DNA of 21,780 bases from Candidatus Woesearchaeota archaeon (GCA_016203175.1 JACQNH010000068.1:1-21780); one strand, 5' to 3'; counted from the stretch's first letter, positions 1 through 7,665 are shown. The notes: generated from the letters alone by a model not told the origin. Numbers and translations are program-made.

Positions 1-177
1 AGAAGAGAATTTCTTAAATTAAAGTTAAATGGGTTAACCTATAAAGAATGCCAAAAAGAAATAGAAACTATGTATGGGAAGAAATTTGCAATTCGGACGC
101 TAAAGCGTTGGAAAAGCATTTGGGCCCAGCGGGATTCGAACCTGCGACCTTCACCTTGTAAGGGTGATGTTTGGTAA
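1..177 (+). CDS. 3' end of an HTH-type protein running into the tRNA (partial)
   Basis: The first reading frame is open from the window edge to a TAA at 175-177. About the first 41 codons read like a helix-turn-helix segment (GLTYKECQKEI followed by RTLKRW), the kind found in DNA-binding or recombinase-associated proteins. The last 17 or so residues (from AQRDSNLRPS) are only the antisense of the tRNA-Val gene, and the stop codon lies inside the tRNA intron. The start is outside the window. If real, this gene sits on the 3' side of the tRNA, where integrating elements usually lie. The HTH reading is by eye, and the frame could be fortuitous. Confidence 0.4.
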   Translation, partial: RREFLKLKLNGLTYKECQKEIETMYGKKFAIRTLKRWKSIWAQRDSNLRPSPCKGDVW

Positions 178-221
178 CCATCAATAAAAATTGATAGCTC
201 ATACCACTAGACTATGGGCCC
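121..221 (-). tRNA. tRNA-Val (anticodon TAC) with an intron
   Basis: On the minus strand the gene begins GGGCCCA and ends TGGGCCC plus discriminator A, forming a perfect 7-bp acceptor stem. The anticodon arm is TCACC-CTTACAA-GGTGA, giving anticodon TAC (valine, GUA codons). The T arm is GCAGG-TTCGAAT-CCCGC with one A-C mismatch. The D arm closes (GTC with GAC) only after a 29-nt intron at 171-199 is removed, leaving a 72-nt mature tRNA. CCA is not encoded and must be added after transcription. Confidence 0.94.
171..199 (-). other. Non-canonical tRNA intron in the D arm (bulge-helix-bulge)
   Basis: A 29-nt insertion lies at about tRNA position 23/24 rather than the usual 37/38. A bulge-helix-bulge can be drawn directly: central helix GGTA with TACC, a 3-nt bulge TGA on the 5' side and AAA on the 3' side, and an inner hairpin GCTATCAA with TTGATGGT around a T-rich loop. 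Cutting both bulges between their second and third bases removes exactly 29 nt and restores the D stem. The outer helix is weak, so this is a relaxed form of the motif. Splicing endonuclease (EndA) is the expected processing enzyme. Confidence 0.8.
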
Positions 222-272
222 ATAAAGAAATGATTTAAAATTTACTTTATAAGATTTTCTCAGTTCAAAAAG

Positions 273-282
273 CTTTAAATAC
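273..282 (+). promoter_or_regulatory. TATA box for the nucleotidyltransferase gene
   Basis: CTTTAAATAC is centred about 26 bases before the ATG at 304. This is the spacing at which archaeal transcription would begin at or next to the start codon. No Shine-Dalgarno sequence lies between, so the mRNA is probably leaderless. Confidence 0.6.
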
Positions 283-303
283 TATCTGGAATTTAAGTTT
301 AAT

Positions 304-2178
304 ATGTCAAATAATGATAAAAAGCCAAAGGAAGATAAACAAAATCAACCGCTAATGGCTAATAATATACCTTTATCTGCGCCAGGGGATCTTAAGGATT
401 TGAAGATTCCAGAAGAAGTAAAGAAAAAATTAGAAAAATTAAAGGATGAATTGTACAAGTTTAAAGATTCCATTTTAAAGAAATTTGACAAGTATATCTT
501 AGGTATAACTTTATTGCCACCTCCGATGCCTCAAAAACTAGGAGAAGAAAAGGAAAAGAAGGAAGAATTAAAAAAAGATCAAATTAATGTTTTAGTTGTT
601 GTTGATGATACAGATTCTACTACAATGTCAAAATTAGAATTAAAAGATAAGCTTTCAAAAGTTATAGAAAAGAGTGCAGAAGAGATTAATAAAAATTTGA
701 AAACTGAAATTAAGTTATTATCAGAGTTAAGGGAAGATTGTTATGATGGTAAGTATGAAGTTTTAAGAGATATTGCAGTTTCTGCTCCCGTTTATGATCC
801 AAAAGATTTACTGGCGGCATTAAGAATTTCAGAATTACATAAAAATATGGTTTTACAAAGGTTTGATAAGTATATTGTGAGTTATGTTGCTGCTGGTTCT
901 TTATTTAGAAATGAAAAATCCGGAGATATAGATGTTTATCTTATTGTTGATGATACTGATGTTAAAAGAATGCCTAGAATTGAATTAAAAGATAGATTAG
1001 GTGGAATAATAAGATCAATGGGTGCTGAAGCAAGTATGATTACTGGAATTAAAAAAAGTTTCCATATTCAAGTTTATATTTTAACTGATTTCTGGGAGAG
1101 TGTTAAAGAGGCAAATCCTGTTATTTATACTTTCTTAAGAGATGGTGTTCCTTTATTTGATAGAGGGGTATTTATGCCTTGGAAATTATTATTAGAGATG
1201 GGAAGAATAAGACCTTCACAAGAAGCAATTGATATGCAGATGGATATAGGGGAGAAATTATTAGAAAGAGTAAAAGCAAGATTACTAAGTATTGTTTCTG
1301 AAGATTTGTATTATGCTGCATTAAATCCGACACAAGCTGCTTTAATGTTATATGGTGTTCCACCGCCAACTCCAAAAGAAACTGTTAAATTACTAGAAGA
1401 AATATTTGTTAAAAAAGAAAAATTATTGGAAAAGAAGTATGTTGATATATTAGAAAGAATTAGAAAATATTACAAAGATGTTGAGCATGGAAAGATAAAA
1501 GAAGTTACTGGGAGAGATATTGACCAATTTTTAAGCGACATAAGGGATTATTTTGCAAGATTAAAAAAATTATTTGCTGAGATAGAGAAAAAATCTGAGA
1601 TTAAAAAGATAGAAGAAATGTATGAAGGTGCTATTTCGATAACTAAGGATGTTTTAAGACTAGAAGGAAAAGAAAGTGAAAATTTAATAAAAGATTTTGA
1701 AAATTATTTAATTAAAACAAATAAAATACCTGAAAAATATTTACAAATTTTAAAGACTATTTTCAAAGCTAAAAATGAGTTTAAAGAGGGTACAATAATA
1801 AAACAAGAGATTCAAAAAGTATGGGTTGAGGCTTCAAATTATATTAGAACTTTAGTTGAATATGTTCAAAGAAGAAGAGGTTATGAATTAGAAAGGGCTA
1901 AGATAAGGATTAAATATGGGAATAAATACGGTGAAGTAATTCTATTGGATAATATTGTATTTATAACAAAAGATGTAGATGCTAAGGAAAAAGAAATACA
2001 TAAGGCCGATATAACAAAAGAAGGCGGGATGGGTAAGATAACTGGCTGTAAATTAGAAGAAATAGAAGAGCATTTGGCTAAAGCAAAGATCCCTAAAAGA
2101 GTATTTTTGAAAGAGAAGATATTTGAGGATATAAAATCGATATTTGGCAAGGATGTAGAGATTTTGGTTAGCTCTTAG
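304..2178 (+). CDS. Nucleotidyltransferase/HEPN-like protein with a duplicated, degenerate NTase domain
   Basis: A 624-residue soluble protein. Residues about 187-286 form a polymerase-beta-type nucleotidyltransferase fold: the GS motif at 198-199, then GDIDVYLIVDD with acidic residues D208 and D210. Residues about 61-165 are a diverged copy (FDKYI, VDDTD, LELKDKL and LRD...VYD recur in order). That copy lacks the GS and has Q93/N95 where D208/D210 should be, so it is probably inactive. Residues about 310-430 are helical and resemble a HEPN domain (YYAALNPTQAALMLYG). The rest is charged and partly coiled-coil-like. Minimal nucleotidyltransferases paired with HEPN can be toxin-antitoxin or RNA-modifying, but the substrate cannot be read here. 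It lies just before the ribosomal operon and has its own TATA box. Confidence 0.72.
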   Translation: MSNNDKKPKEDKQNQPLMANNIPLSAPGDLKDLKIPEEVKKKLEKLKDELYKFKDSILKKFDKYILGITLLPPPMPQKLGEEKEKKEELKKDQINVLVVVDDTDSTTMSKLELKDKLSKVIEKSAEEINKNLKTEIKLLSELREDCYDGKYEVLRDIAVSAPVYDPKDLLAALRISELHKNMVLQRFDKYIVSYVAAGSLFRNEKSGDIDVYLIVDDTDVKRMPRIELKDRLGGIIRSMGAEASMITGIKKSFHIQVYILTDFWESVKEANPVIYTFLRDGVPLFDRGVFMPWKLLLEMGRIRPSQEAIDMQMDIGEKLLERVKARLLSIVSEDLYYAALNPTQAALMLYGVPPPTPKETVKLLEEIFVKKEKLLEKKYVDILERIRKYYKDVEHGKIKEVTGRDIDQFLSDIRDYFARLKKLFAEIEKKSEIKKIEEMYEGAISITKDVLRLEGKESENLIKDFENYLIKTNKIPEKYLQILKTIFKAKNEFKEGTIIKQEIQKVWVEASNYIRTLVEYVQRRRGYELERAKIRIKYGNKYGEVILLDNIVFITKDVDAKEKEIHKADITKEGGMGKITGCKLEEIEEHLAKAKIPKRVFLKEKIFEDIKSIFGKDVEILVSS

Positions 2179-2189
2179 ATTTAGTAAAG

Positions 2190-2243
2190 CTTTTAAAACT
2201 ATATTTTAGTAAATATTCTATAAACCGATGATAAACAGGAGGT
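2190..2243 (+). promoter_or_regulatory. Promoter and Shine-Dalgarno of the L7Ae operon
   Basis: A TATA-like CTTTTAAAACT at 2190-2200 is followed by a perfect AGGAGGT at 2237-2243, five bases before the ATG at 2249. The Shine-Dalgarno sequence shows that translation begins at 2249 and not at the in-frame ATG at 2228. The predicted leader is about 27 nt, unlike the leaderless genes around it. Confidence 0.7.
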
Positions 2244-2248
2244 TTAAT

Positions 2249-2590
2249 ATGACATCAAAAGATTTAACTGACAAGGCTTTAGAAGCTGTTGAAATTGCAA
2301 GAAATACTGGTAAGATTAAAAAGGGCGCTAATGAGGTTACAAAGGTTATTGAAAGAGGAATAGCAAAGCTAGTTCTTGTTGCTGAAAATACTAATCCCCC
2401 TGAAATTGTAATGCACTTAGAGCCATTATGCAAGGAAAAAAATATACCCTTTGTTAAAGTTCCTACAAAAGAAGAGTTAGGAACAGCAGCTGGTTTATCT
2501 TTATCCACGACAACAGTTGCAATTGTAAATGAAGGCGAGTCTAAAGAAGCTATAAAAGCAGTTGTAAAGTTATTACAAATGGAAAAATGA
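2249..2590 (+). CDS. rpl7ae: Large-subunit ribosomal protein L7Ae
   Basis: A 113-residue protein carrying the L7Ae/L30e RNA-binding signature KKGANEVTKVIERG. In archaea L7Ae binds kink-turns in 23S rRNA and also in box C/D and H/ACA guide RNAs and RNase P. The start is set by an AGGAGGT five bases upstream; an upstream in-frame ATG at 2228 would add seven residues unlike the family. The stop overlaps the start of rps28e by four bases (ATGA), so the two are translationally coupled. Confidence 0.96.
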   Translation: MTSKDLTDKALEAVEIARNTGKIKKGANEVTKVIERGIAKLVLVAENTNPPEIVMHLEPLCKEKNIPFVKVPTKEELGTAAGLSLSTTTVAIVNEGESKEAIKAVVKLLQMEK

Positions 2591-2871
2591 AACCCCAGCA
2601 AAGAGTTCAACAAAACCCTGAACAAAGAAAAGAAGCAAGAGTATTTACAGATGCGGTTCCAGCTAGAGTCGAGGAAATAATTGGCAGAACCGGTACTAGA
2701 GGGGAAGTTACCCAAGTTAGAGCAAGAATATTAGCTGGAAGGGATGAAGGAAAAATAATAAGAAGGAATATTAAAGGCCCTATAAGAGAGAAGGATATTT
2801 TAATGTTGAGAGAAACTGAAATTGAAGCTAGAAAATTAAACCAAACTAGAAAAGGAACGACAAATGAGTAA
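2587..2871 (+). CDS. rps28e: Small-subunit ribosomal protein S28e
   Basis: A 94-residue protein with the conserved core GRTGTRGEVTQVRARIL, then IIRRNIKGP and the near-universal ILMLRETE. S28e is an OB-fold protein of the archaeal and eukaryotic small subunit, near the mRNA exit. The N-terminal 20 residues (Gln/Arg-rich) are an extension before the family core. It overlaps rpl7ae by four bases and rpl24e by eight, consistent with one polycistronic transcript. Confidence 0.95.
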   Translation: MKPQQRVQQNPEQRKEARVFTDAVPARVEEIIGRTGTRGEVTQVRARILAGRDEGKIIRRNIKGPIREKDILMLRETEIEARKLNQTRKGTTNE

Positions 2872-3040
2872 GTGTAGTTTTTGTGCTAAAACAATAGAAC
2901 CAGGAACTGGGGTTTTATTTGTTACAAAAGTAGGTAAAATGTTATATTTTTGTTCTTCTAAATGCAGAAAAAATTTAAATAAGCTAAACAGGAATCCTGC
3001 AAAGTTTAAATGGACTGGATTTTATAAGAAAGAAAAATAA
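2864..3040 (+). CDS. rpl24e: Large-subunit ribosomal protein L24e
   Basis: A 58-residue zinc-ribbon protein beginning MSKCSFCAKTIEPGTG. Cysteines 4, 7, 30 and 34 (CxxC then CxxxC) form the zinc site, and FVTKVGKMLYFCSSKC is typical of the family. The ATG overlaps the end of rps28e by eight bases. Many archaea follow with ndk and infB. Here the operon ends, and the convergent deoxyhypusine synthase stop lies only three bases further on. Confidence 0.95.
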   Translation: MSKCSFCAKTIEPGTGVLFVTKVGKMLYFCSSKCRKNLNKLNRNPAKFKWTGFYKKEK

Positions 3041-3043
3041 TTG

Positions 3044-3967
3044 TTACTTTCTTTTTATTCCTTTTATATAAGAGTAAATTAAAGGCAAAGCAATTGTTGC
3101 ATCGCATTTTACATCTACGAATTTACCTTTAGGTTTCATTTTCCCCCATGAAATTCCTTCTTTTAATTCTGCGCCTGAACTTCCACCCCATTCTGGCCTA
3201 TCCATTGTAATCTGAATTCCATACTCTGCCATATTAGGGGAGAACTGCATTGCTTGTTGAATAAAATTTTTAGGAACCCCACCACCAATGTAAAAAACCC
3301 CATTAACTTTGCTTTCCCAAACTGAATTCATAATTTCTTTTAAATCATCAAATAATAAGATATCAAATTTTTTTCCTTTTGCTAATAAACCCCATAACAT
3401 TAAACCAATTCCAGAATCCATTAATGCAGGGCAATAAATTGGAATATTTTTTTCATAACAAACTCTCAAGATACTGTTTTTATCTTTAATCCAGGAGCCT
3501 AATAATCTCAAGAATTCACTTCCACTTAATCTTTTATTTTCTATTTCTGATAAATGCTCGTTAAATAAGTCTTCCATCTTTTCATAGGCTTTATTTTGCA
3601 TGTAAGAATCAAAAACTCTATCAAATCCTTTTTTATTTAATTCTGCATCATTTACATTACTCTCTCCTTTAATATGCTGAAAACCTAAAGCTTCTGCCAG
3701 ATCGTGGGTTAAATTTGCGCCTGTTGTAACTAAAACATCTATATAACCATCTAAAATCATATCTTTTAAAATATTTCTCATTCCTCCAGGGACCATTGCG
3801 CCTGCTAAACCAAAATAGATTTTACATTTTTTGTTTAACATTTCAGCAAAAATTTCAGAGGCTTTACCAATTCTGCCAGCACCAATAACCCCGCATTTAT
3901 TCATTTCTTTAACTAGGTCTTTAACAGACATTCCTTCTTTGATTTCAATATGCTTTACACTTTCCAT
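3044..3967 (-). CDS. dys: Deoxyhypusine synthase
   Basis: This enzyme moves the aminobutyl group of spermidine onto a lysine of initiation factor aIF5A, the first step of hypusine formation. The 307-residue product has the NAD-binding Rossmann-type signatures (GLAGAMVPGGMRNIL, TTGANLTHDL, FYIGGGVPKNF) and the C-terminal SWGK, where K276 is the catalytic lysine that forms the enzyme-substrate imine. The ATG at 3967 is preferred to the one at 3994 because a TATA-like box (AGCTATATGA, 3991-4000) is centred about 28 bases upstream, giving a leaderless mRNA. It converges on rpl24e. aIF5A is not in the window. Confidence 0.93.
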   Translation of the reverse strand: MESVKHIEIKEGMSVKDLVKEMNKCGVIGAGRIGKASEIFAEMLNKKCKIYFGLAGAMVPGGMRNILKDMILDGYIDVLVTTGANLTHDLAEALGFQHIKGESNVNDAELNKKGFDRVFDSYMQNKAYEKMEDLFNEHLSEIENKRLSGSEFLRLLGSWIKDKNSILRVCYEKNIPIYCPALMDSGIGLMLWGLLAKGKKFDILLFDDLKEIMNSVWESKVNGVFYIGGGVPKNFIQQAMQFSPNMAEYGIQITMDRPEWGGSSGAELKEGISWGKMKPKGKFVDVKCDATIALPLIYSYIKGIKRK

Positions 3968-3990
3968 TAAAAATAAAAGAAAAGATAAAT

Positions 3991-4000
3991 TCATATAGCT
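3991..4000 (-). promoter_or_regulatory. TATA box deciding the dys start
   Basis: On the minus strand AGCTATATGA lies 28 bases before the ATG at 3967 and overlaps the alternative ATG at 3994, which argues against that longer start. It is within a few bases of the end of the neighbouring membrane-protein gene. Confidence 0.55.
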
Positions 4001-4006
4001 TTCGGA

Positions 4007-4396
4007 TTATTTGCCCCAAGCCATAATACCTATGATAATTAAATTAACTACGGGGATTAACATTAAAATCCCCCACCAGCCTGGTCTGTGCACCGCTTCT
4101 GCAATCTTCCACCAAAGAAATACTATAAAGATTAACATTGCTAAAGAACCAATAAATGGAACTAAGCTTAAAAGCAATAATAAAGTATACCAGCCTGAGA
4201 TACCTGCAATTTGTGTCATTAGATAAATATTTGCAATTGGGATGAATGCTAACCAACCATTTTCGGTATTTGTTTTTTTAGCAATAGACATTAAGGCTAT
4301 AGCCACATAAATATAAACCCCTAAAATCAAAATTGAGAAGAATAAAAAAAATGCCCCAAAAAAAGCCATCATACCTGCTGCATCTGTAATTGCCAT
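4007..4396 (-). CDS. Small membrane protein, DUF5684-like
   Basis: About 129 residues from the chosen ATG, with three clear hydrophobic helices: residues ~9-38, ~72-100 and ~104-126. Between them is the soluble motif NGWLAFIPIANIYLM, which is recurrent in small bacterial and archaeal membrane proteins sometimes linked to signal peptidases (DUF5684). The start at 4396 is chosen because a GGTGG-type ribosome site precedes it; the longer frame to 4438 would overlap trmB with a charged, non-membrane extension. It begins three bases after the trmB-like stop, so the two are one operon and the regulator may control it. Function unknown. Confidence 0.75.
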   Translation of the reverse strand: MAITDAAGMMAFFGAFFLFFSILILGVYIYVAIALMSIAKKTNTENGWLAFIPIANIYLMTQIAGISGWYTLLLLLSLVPFIGSLAMLIFIVFLWWKIAEAVHRPGWWGILMLIPVVNLIIIGIMAWGK

Positions 4397-4398
4397 TT

Positions 4399-5217
4399 TT
4401 AATCTACCACCTTTGTTCCATCTTCCATATCTTTCCAAGAAGTGTTAAACAAACTTTCTAAAGCTGATGCAAAGTATGGTGTATTTGCCCAGATACCAAT
4501 GTCGTAGCTTGGGTGCACTGAATCATCATCCATTGCCATAAACATAACATCTTCACTGTCAACTATACAGAATCTTGCATTTAATTTATCTGAATGCTTA
4601 ATTTCAGCAATTTTACTTAATTCTTTAACAGCACTTGCAGATTCTTTTGTAATCGGTGCAGCAATTCTTATCTTGACACCTTTCTTATTTAATTTTTCCA
4701 ATTCCGGCTTTAATGCTTCTAATTTTCTTATTAAGCCCTTGCTAGATGTCATTATTGTAATATTCTTTTCTGCATTCTTAATCATATATTCTAGATGCGA
4801 ATATAGATTATGCCTTCCTCTTATTGCTCCACTTAGATCTGAAGGTTCAACAAATTCTATTCCTTGCTTATGCAATAAATTTAATTCTTTTAAAACATCA
4901 TTGTTTCTTAAGTCATCTAATTTCTTTTGTCTTTCTTTAGCATCTTCTGCAACTAATTTTTTAACCCTTTCAACGACTTCTTTAGGCTCAACAGCAACGT
5001 ATTTAATTGGTTTTCCTAACTTCATCATAACAAAACCTTTTTTTTCCAAGCTTTCTAGAACATCATAGCTTCTTGATCGAGGAACATTCCCAATATCAGA
5101 TAACTCTCCAGCAGTGCTAACGCCTCTGGATAATAAAGCGGTCCAAATCCTAACTTCATAAAGATTCAAACCAAAAAACTGCCTTAATTTGTTTAAAAAT
5201 TCCTCTTTAACTATCAT
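4399..5217 (-). CDS. TrmB-family transcriptional regulator
   Basis: A 272-residue protein. Residues 1-~75 are a winged helix (LNLYEVRIWTALLSRG, then PRSRSYDVLESLEKKG) typical of TrmB. A short coiled linker follows, then a C-terminal effector domain of the PLD-like type (ITIMTSSKGLIRKL, VKIRIAAPI, ARFCIVDSEDVMFMAMDD). TrmB proteins bind sugars or other small ligands and repress or activate transport and metabolism genes; the ligand here cannot be read. An AAGGAGGAAG site at 5225-5234 supports the start. It is followed at once by the small membrane protein, a plausible regulatory target. Confidence 0.88.
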   Translation of the reverse strand: MIVKEEFLNKLRQFFGLNLYEVRIWTALLSRGVSTAGELSDIGNVPRSRSYDVLESLEKKGFVMMKLGKPIKYVAVEPKEVVERVKKLVAEDAKERQKKLDDLRNNDVLKELNLLHKQGIEFVEPSDLSGAIRGRHNLYSHLEYMIKNAEKNITIMTSSKGLIRKLEALKPELEKLNKKGVKIRIAAPITKESASAVKELSKIAEIKHSDKLNARFCIVDSEDVMFMAMDDDSVHPSYDIGIWANTPYFASALESLFNTSWKDMEDGTKVVD

Positions 5218-5224
5218 GATTTAT

Positions 5225-5331
5225 CTTCCTCCTTGGGAATCCCCCCTCTTTTTTAACTTGTAATAATAACAAACATCCACTGATTACCAATTTAAACTAT
5301 GTGGTGATGGTATCAACTTCCATATATAAAG
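5225..5331 (-). promoter_or_regulatory. Leader of the TrmB operon: Shine-Dalgarno and TATA boxes
   Basis: On the minus strand AAGGAGGAAG (5225-5234) precedes the ATG at 5217. Two TATA candidates exist: CTTTATATATG (5321-5331), giving a leader of about 80 nt, and AGTTTAAATT around 5290-5298, giving about 50 nt. The leader also holds a run of six G (GGGGGG) just before the Shine-Dalgarno. No clear palindromic operator was found. Confidence 0.5.
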
Positions 5332-5371
5332 ATTGTTATGCTGAAAAGAATAGATTTTAGTGATAACAAAA

Positions 5372-7048
5372 TTATTTTTTGCCTTTTTGTTTTTCATAAA
5401 TTCTTTTTACATCTTCTAAAGTATTAATATCTTTAATAGTTTTTTCAAAAGTTCTTAATCTCATAAATTTTGGGAATCTTAATGCAAAACCGCTATCATA
5501 TGTTTGTGAAACTTGTATTTCTTCGTAACCAACTTCAATAACAATTTTTGGTTTTAGCTTGACTGATTTTCCTTCTTGTGAAATAATCAAAGGTTTTAAA
5601 ATTTTAGTCATGCTTTCATAAGTAACTTCTGAATCTTTTTCTTTAACTCCTGTACTAACTTTTCCTACAATCTTTAGACCTTCTTTAGAGGAACATGCGA
5701 TTGTATAACTTGTCAACCAACTTGCTCTTTTTCCTTCCCCATATTCTGCACCAACAATAACTAAATCCAAAGGCTCTAAGATTGGTTTTAATTTCATCCA
5801 ACCTTCAACGTATCTTCCTGGTTTGTATAAAGAATTTAAATTTTTCATCATAATCCCTTCTAAACCTTTGCTTAAAGCTTCATGATAAAATTCTTTGGCT
5901 TTTCCAAGATCATCTGTGATAAGGCACTTTGTTAGGATTATTGAACCTGGTTTTTCTTTAATTATCTTTGTTAAAAGCTTTCTTCTTTCTTTTAATGAGG
6001 TATCTAAATAACTTTCTCCTTCATGATAAAGAACATCAAAAACATCTAGTTCAACAGGAAATTTTTTAGCTAATTCTAGAATATCGTATTTTCTTTTAAT
6101 TCTTTGGGATATTGTTTGAAAAGGCAGGTATTTCTTTGTTTTTGGGCTATAAGCAACAACTTCTGCATCTATTACATAATTATCACCTTTGATATTTTTT
6201 TTAACAACATCAATAACATCTGGGAATTGTTTTGAAACATCCTCTAACCTTCTTGTAAATAGTTTAATATTATTTCCTAGTTTATGAATCGTAACTCTGA
6301 AACCATCTAATTTAAATTCTAACTGCATTGGTTTTCCTAAAGCTTCAAAGCCTTCATCGATATCCGCAGCTAAGATTGCCAACATAACTTTTAGAGGTCT
6401 TCCAACTTTAATTTTTACTAATTTGAAAGAACCTTGTTTTGCCAGCTTAACAATTTCACTATAATCTAAAGCTAGATCCATACCTTTTTTAATATCTTTA
6501 ATCTCAACATTATAAGCTTGTGCGAAGGCATCTCTTATTACTCCTTCGGCAATTCCAACTCTTAATTCTCCTAAGATTGTTCTTAAAATAAATTTAGCTT
6601 CATTTGGTTTTGAATTTGCTAATAATTCTGCAATTAGATTTATTTTTTTATCAACTGTTCCTTCTCCTTCTAATTCTGCTAATTTTCTTAGGTTAGCCAG
6701 AACTTTATTTGTTGTTAAAACTTCTACCTCTAAAGTCTTTTGAAGCTTTTCTTTTAGTAGTTTTTCACCTACATCCCCTAAATCGCCTATTTTACTCCAT
6801 AATTTTTCTACTTCTTCTGCTTTAATACCTGTAGATTTGCTAATTGCTTTTAGAATTAATCTGTCACTTACACCAATCTTTCTTTTATCGTAAGGTGGGA
6901 AGATAGAGGCTGTTAGTAAGCACATTGTATTGTCAATTTCTTCTATTCTAATTTTTTTAATAAAATCTGCAATTAGTTTAGTTTTTTCAAGTCTTTTCGT
7001 TGTTTTAGATAAAGCTTCGAATAATTCAACAAGTTCTAGGTATCTCAT
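5372..7048 (-). CDS. lig: ATP-dependent DNA ligase
   Basis: This enzyme seals nicks by adenylating a lysine and passing AMP to the 5' phosphate. The 558-residue product matches the usual archaeal length. An N-terminal DNA-binding domain (1-~220) is followed by the adenylation domain with motif I EFKLDGFR (catalytic K246), then an OB domain ending in YDSGFALRFPKFMRLR, the family's C-terminal signature. Motif I has KLDG where KYDG is more common, a conservative change. The ATG at 7048 is chosen because a TATA box lies about 31 bases upstream; the longer frame to 7114 would run back through the promoter. It is divergent from the nitroreductase. Confidence 0.95.
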   Translation of the reverse strand: MRYLELVELFEALSKTTKRLEKTKLIADFIKKIRIEEIDNTMCLLTASIFPPYDKRKIGVSDRLILKAISKSTGIKAEEVEKLWSKIGDLGDVGEKLLKEKLQKTLEVEVLTTNKVLANLRKLAELEGEGTVDKKINLIAELLANSKPNEAKFILRTILGELRVGIAEGVIRDAFAQAYNVEIKDIKKGMDLALDYSEIVKLAKQGSFKLVKIKVGRPLKVMLAILAADIDEGFEALGKPMQLEFKLDGFRVTIHKLGNNIKLFTRRLEDVSKQFPDVIDVVKKNIKGDNYVIDAEVVAYSPKTKKYLPFQTISQRIKRKYDILELAKKFPVELDVFDVLYHEGESYLDTSLKERRKLLTKIIKEKPGSIILTKCLITDDLGKAKEFYHEALSKGLEGIMMKNLNSLYKPGRYVEGWMKLKPILEPLDLVIVGAEYGEGKRASWLTSYTIACSSKEGLKIVGKVSTGVKEKDSEVTYESMTKILKPLIISQEGKSVKLKPKIVIEVGYEEIQVSQTYDSGFALRFPKFMRLRTFEKTIKDINTLEDVKRIYEKQKGKK

Positions 7049-7058
7049 ATTGAAAAGA

Positions 7059-7083
7059 TTTATAAATTTCAGTAGTTTTAAAT
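7059..7083. promoter_or_regulatory. Interleaved divergent promoters of ligase and nitroreductase
   Basis: Only 43 bases separate the two start codons. TTTATAAA at 7059-7066 is centred about 29 bases before the plus-strand ATG at 7092. TTTTAAAT at 7076-7083 is centred about 31 bases before the minus-strand ATG at 7048. Each TATA box therefore lies inside the other gene's initiation region, and both mRNAs would be nearly leaderless. Confidence 0.6.
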
Positions 7084-7091
7084 ATTTTGAT

Positions 7092-7652
7092 ATGGACGTG
7101 TTTAAAGCAATCAAGAAAAGAAGATCTGTTAGAGGCTTTTCTGATAAAAAAGTAGAGGATGAAAAGATTGGAAAGATATTAGAAGCTGCTTCTTTGGCTC
7201 CTTCTTCTGGTAATGTTCAAAATTGGATGTTTATAGTTGTTAAGGATGCAAATAAAAAAGAGATTATAGCTGATGCATGTAAACAAGACTTTCTTTTAGA
7301 AGCTCCTGTAATTATAGTTGTTTGTGATGACAAAGAAAAGATAGAGCTTTTATTTGGAGAAAAAGGTAAAGAATTTTATGCGATTCAAAACTGTGCTTTA
7401 GCAATTGAAAATTTATTATTGGCTGCTACTGGTTTAGGCTTAGCAACTTGTTTTACAGCTGTTTTTGATGAAGAAGCTATTAAAAGGGAATTGGAAGTGC
7501 CTGGGAATGTTTCTATAGATGGGGTTATTGCTTTAGGGTATTCTAAAGAAAAAGAGAAAGGAAAAAGATTACCATTGAAATTAAAGACTTATTTTGAAAA
7601 GTTTGGGAATTTCATAAAACCTTCTATATTTCTAAAAAAATTTAAAAAATAA
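7092..7652 (+). CDS. Nitroreductase-family flavoprotein
   Basis: A 186-residue FMN-dependent oxidoreductase of the nitroreductase fold. Signatures are the N-terminal AIKKRRSVRGF (phosphate/FMN binding), LAPSSGNVQNW, and the central helix AIQNCALAIENLLLAATGLGLATC. Such enzymes reduce nitro compounds, quinones or flavins with NAD(P)H; the physiological substrate is not evident. The start is the ATG at 7092; the open frame continues upstream to 6930, but this lies inside the ligase gene and before the TATA box. It ends close to the convergent pilin gene. Confidence 0.92.
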   Translation: MDVFKAIKKRRSVRGFSDKKVEDEKIGKILEAASLAPSSGNVQNWMFIVVKDANKKEIIADACKQDFLLEAPVIIVVCDDKEKIELLFGEKGKEFYAIQNCALAIENLLLAATGLGLATCFTAVFDEEAIKRELEVPGNVSIDGVIALGYSKEKEKGKRLPLKLKTYFEKFGNFIKPSIFLKKFKK

Positions 7653-7665
7653 AAAGAAAAAAACT

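Noticed and set aside
1881..2150. Open frame antisense to the nucleotidyltransferase gene
   Set aside because: Hydrophobic Leu/Ile/Ser-rich translation typical of the antisense of AT-rich charged coding sequence.
2218..2715. 165-residue open frame antisense to rpl7ae and rps28e
   Set aside because: It lies wholly opposite two strongly conserved ribosomal genes and has no promoter or recognisable domain.
4673..5068. 131-residue frame opposite trmB
   Set aside because: Shadow of a well-supported gene; no start signal.
5297..5320. TrmB operator in the leader (GGTGATGGTATCAAC region)
   Set aside because: No clear dyad symmetry or repeat could be found.
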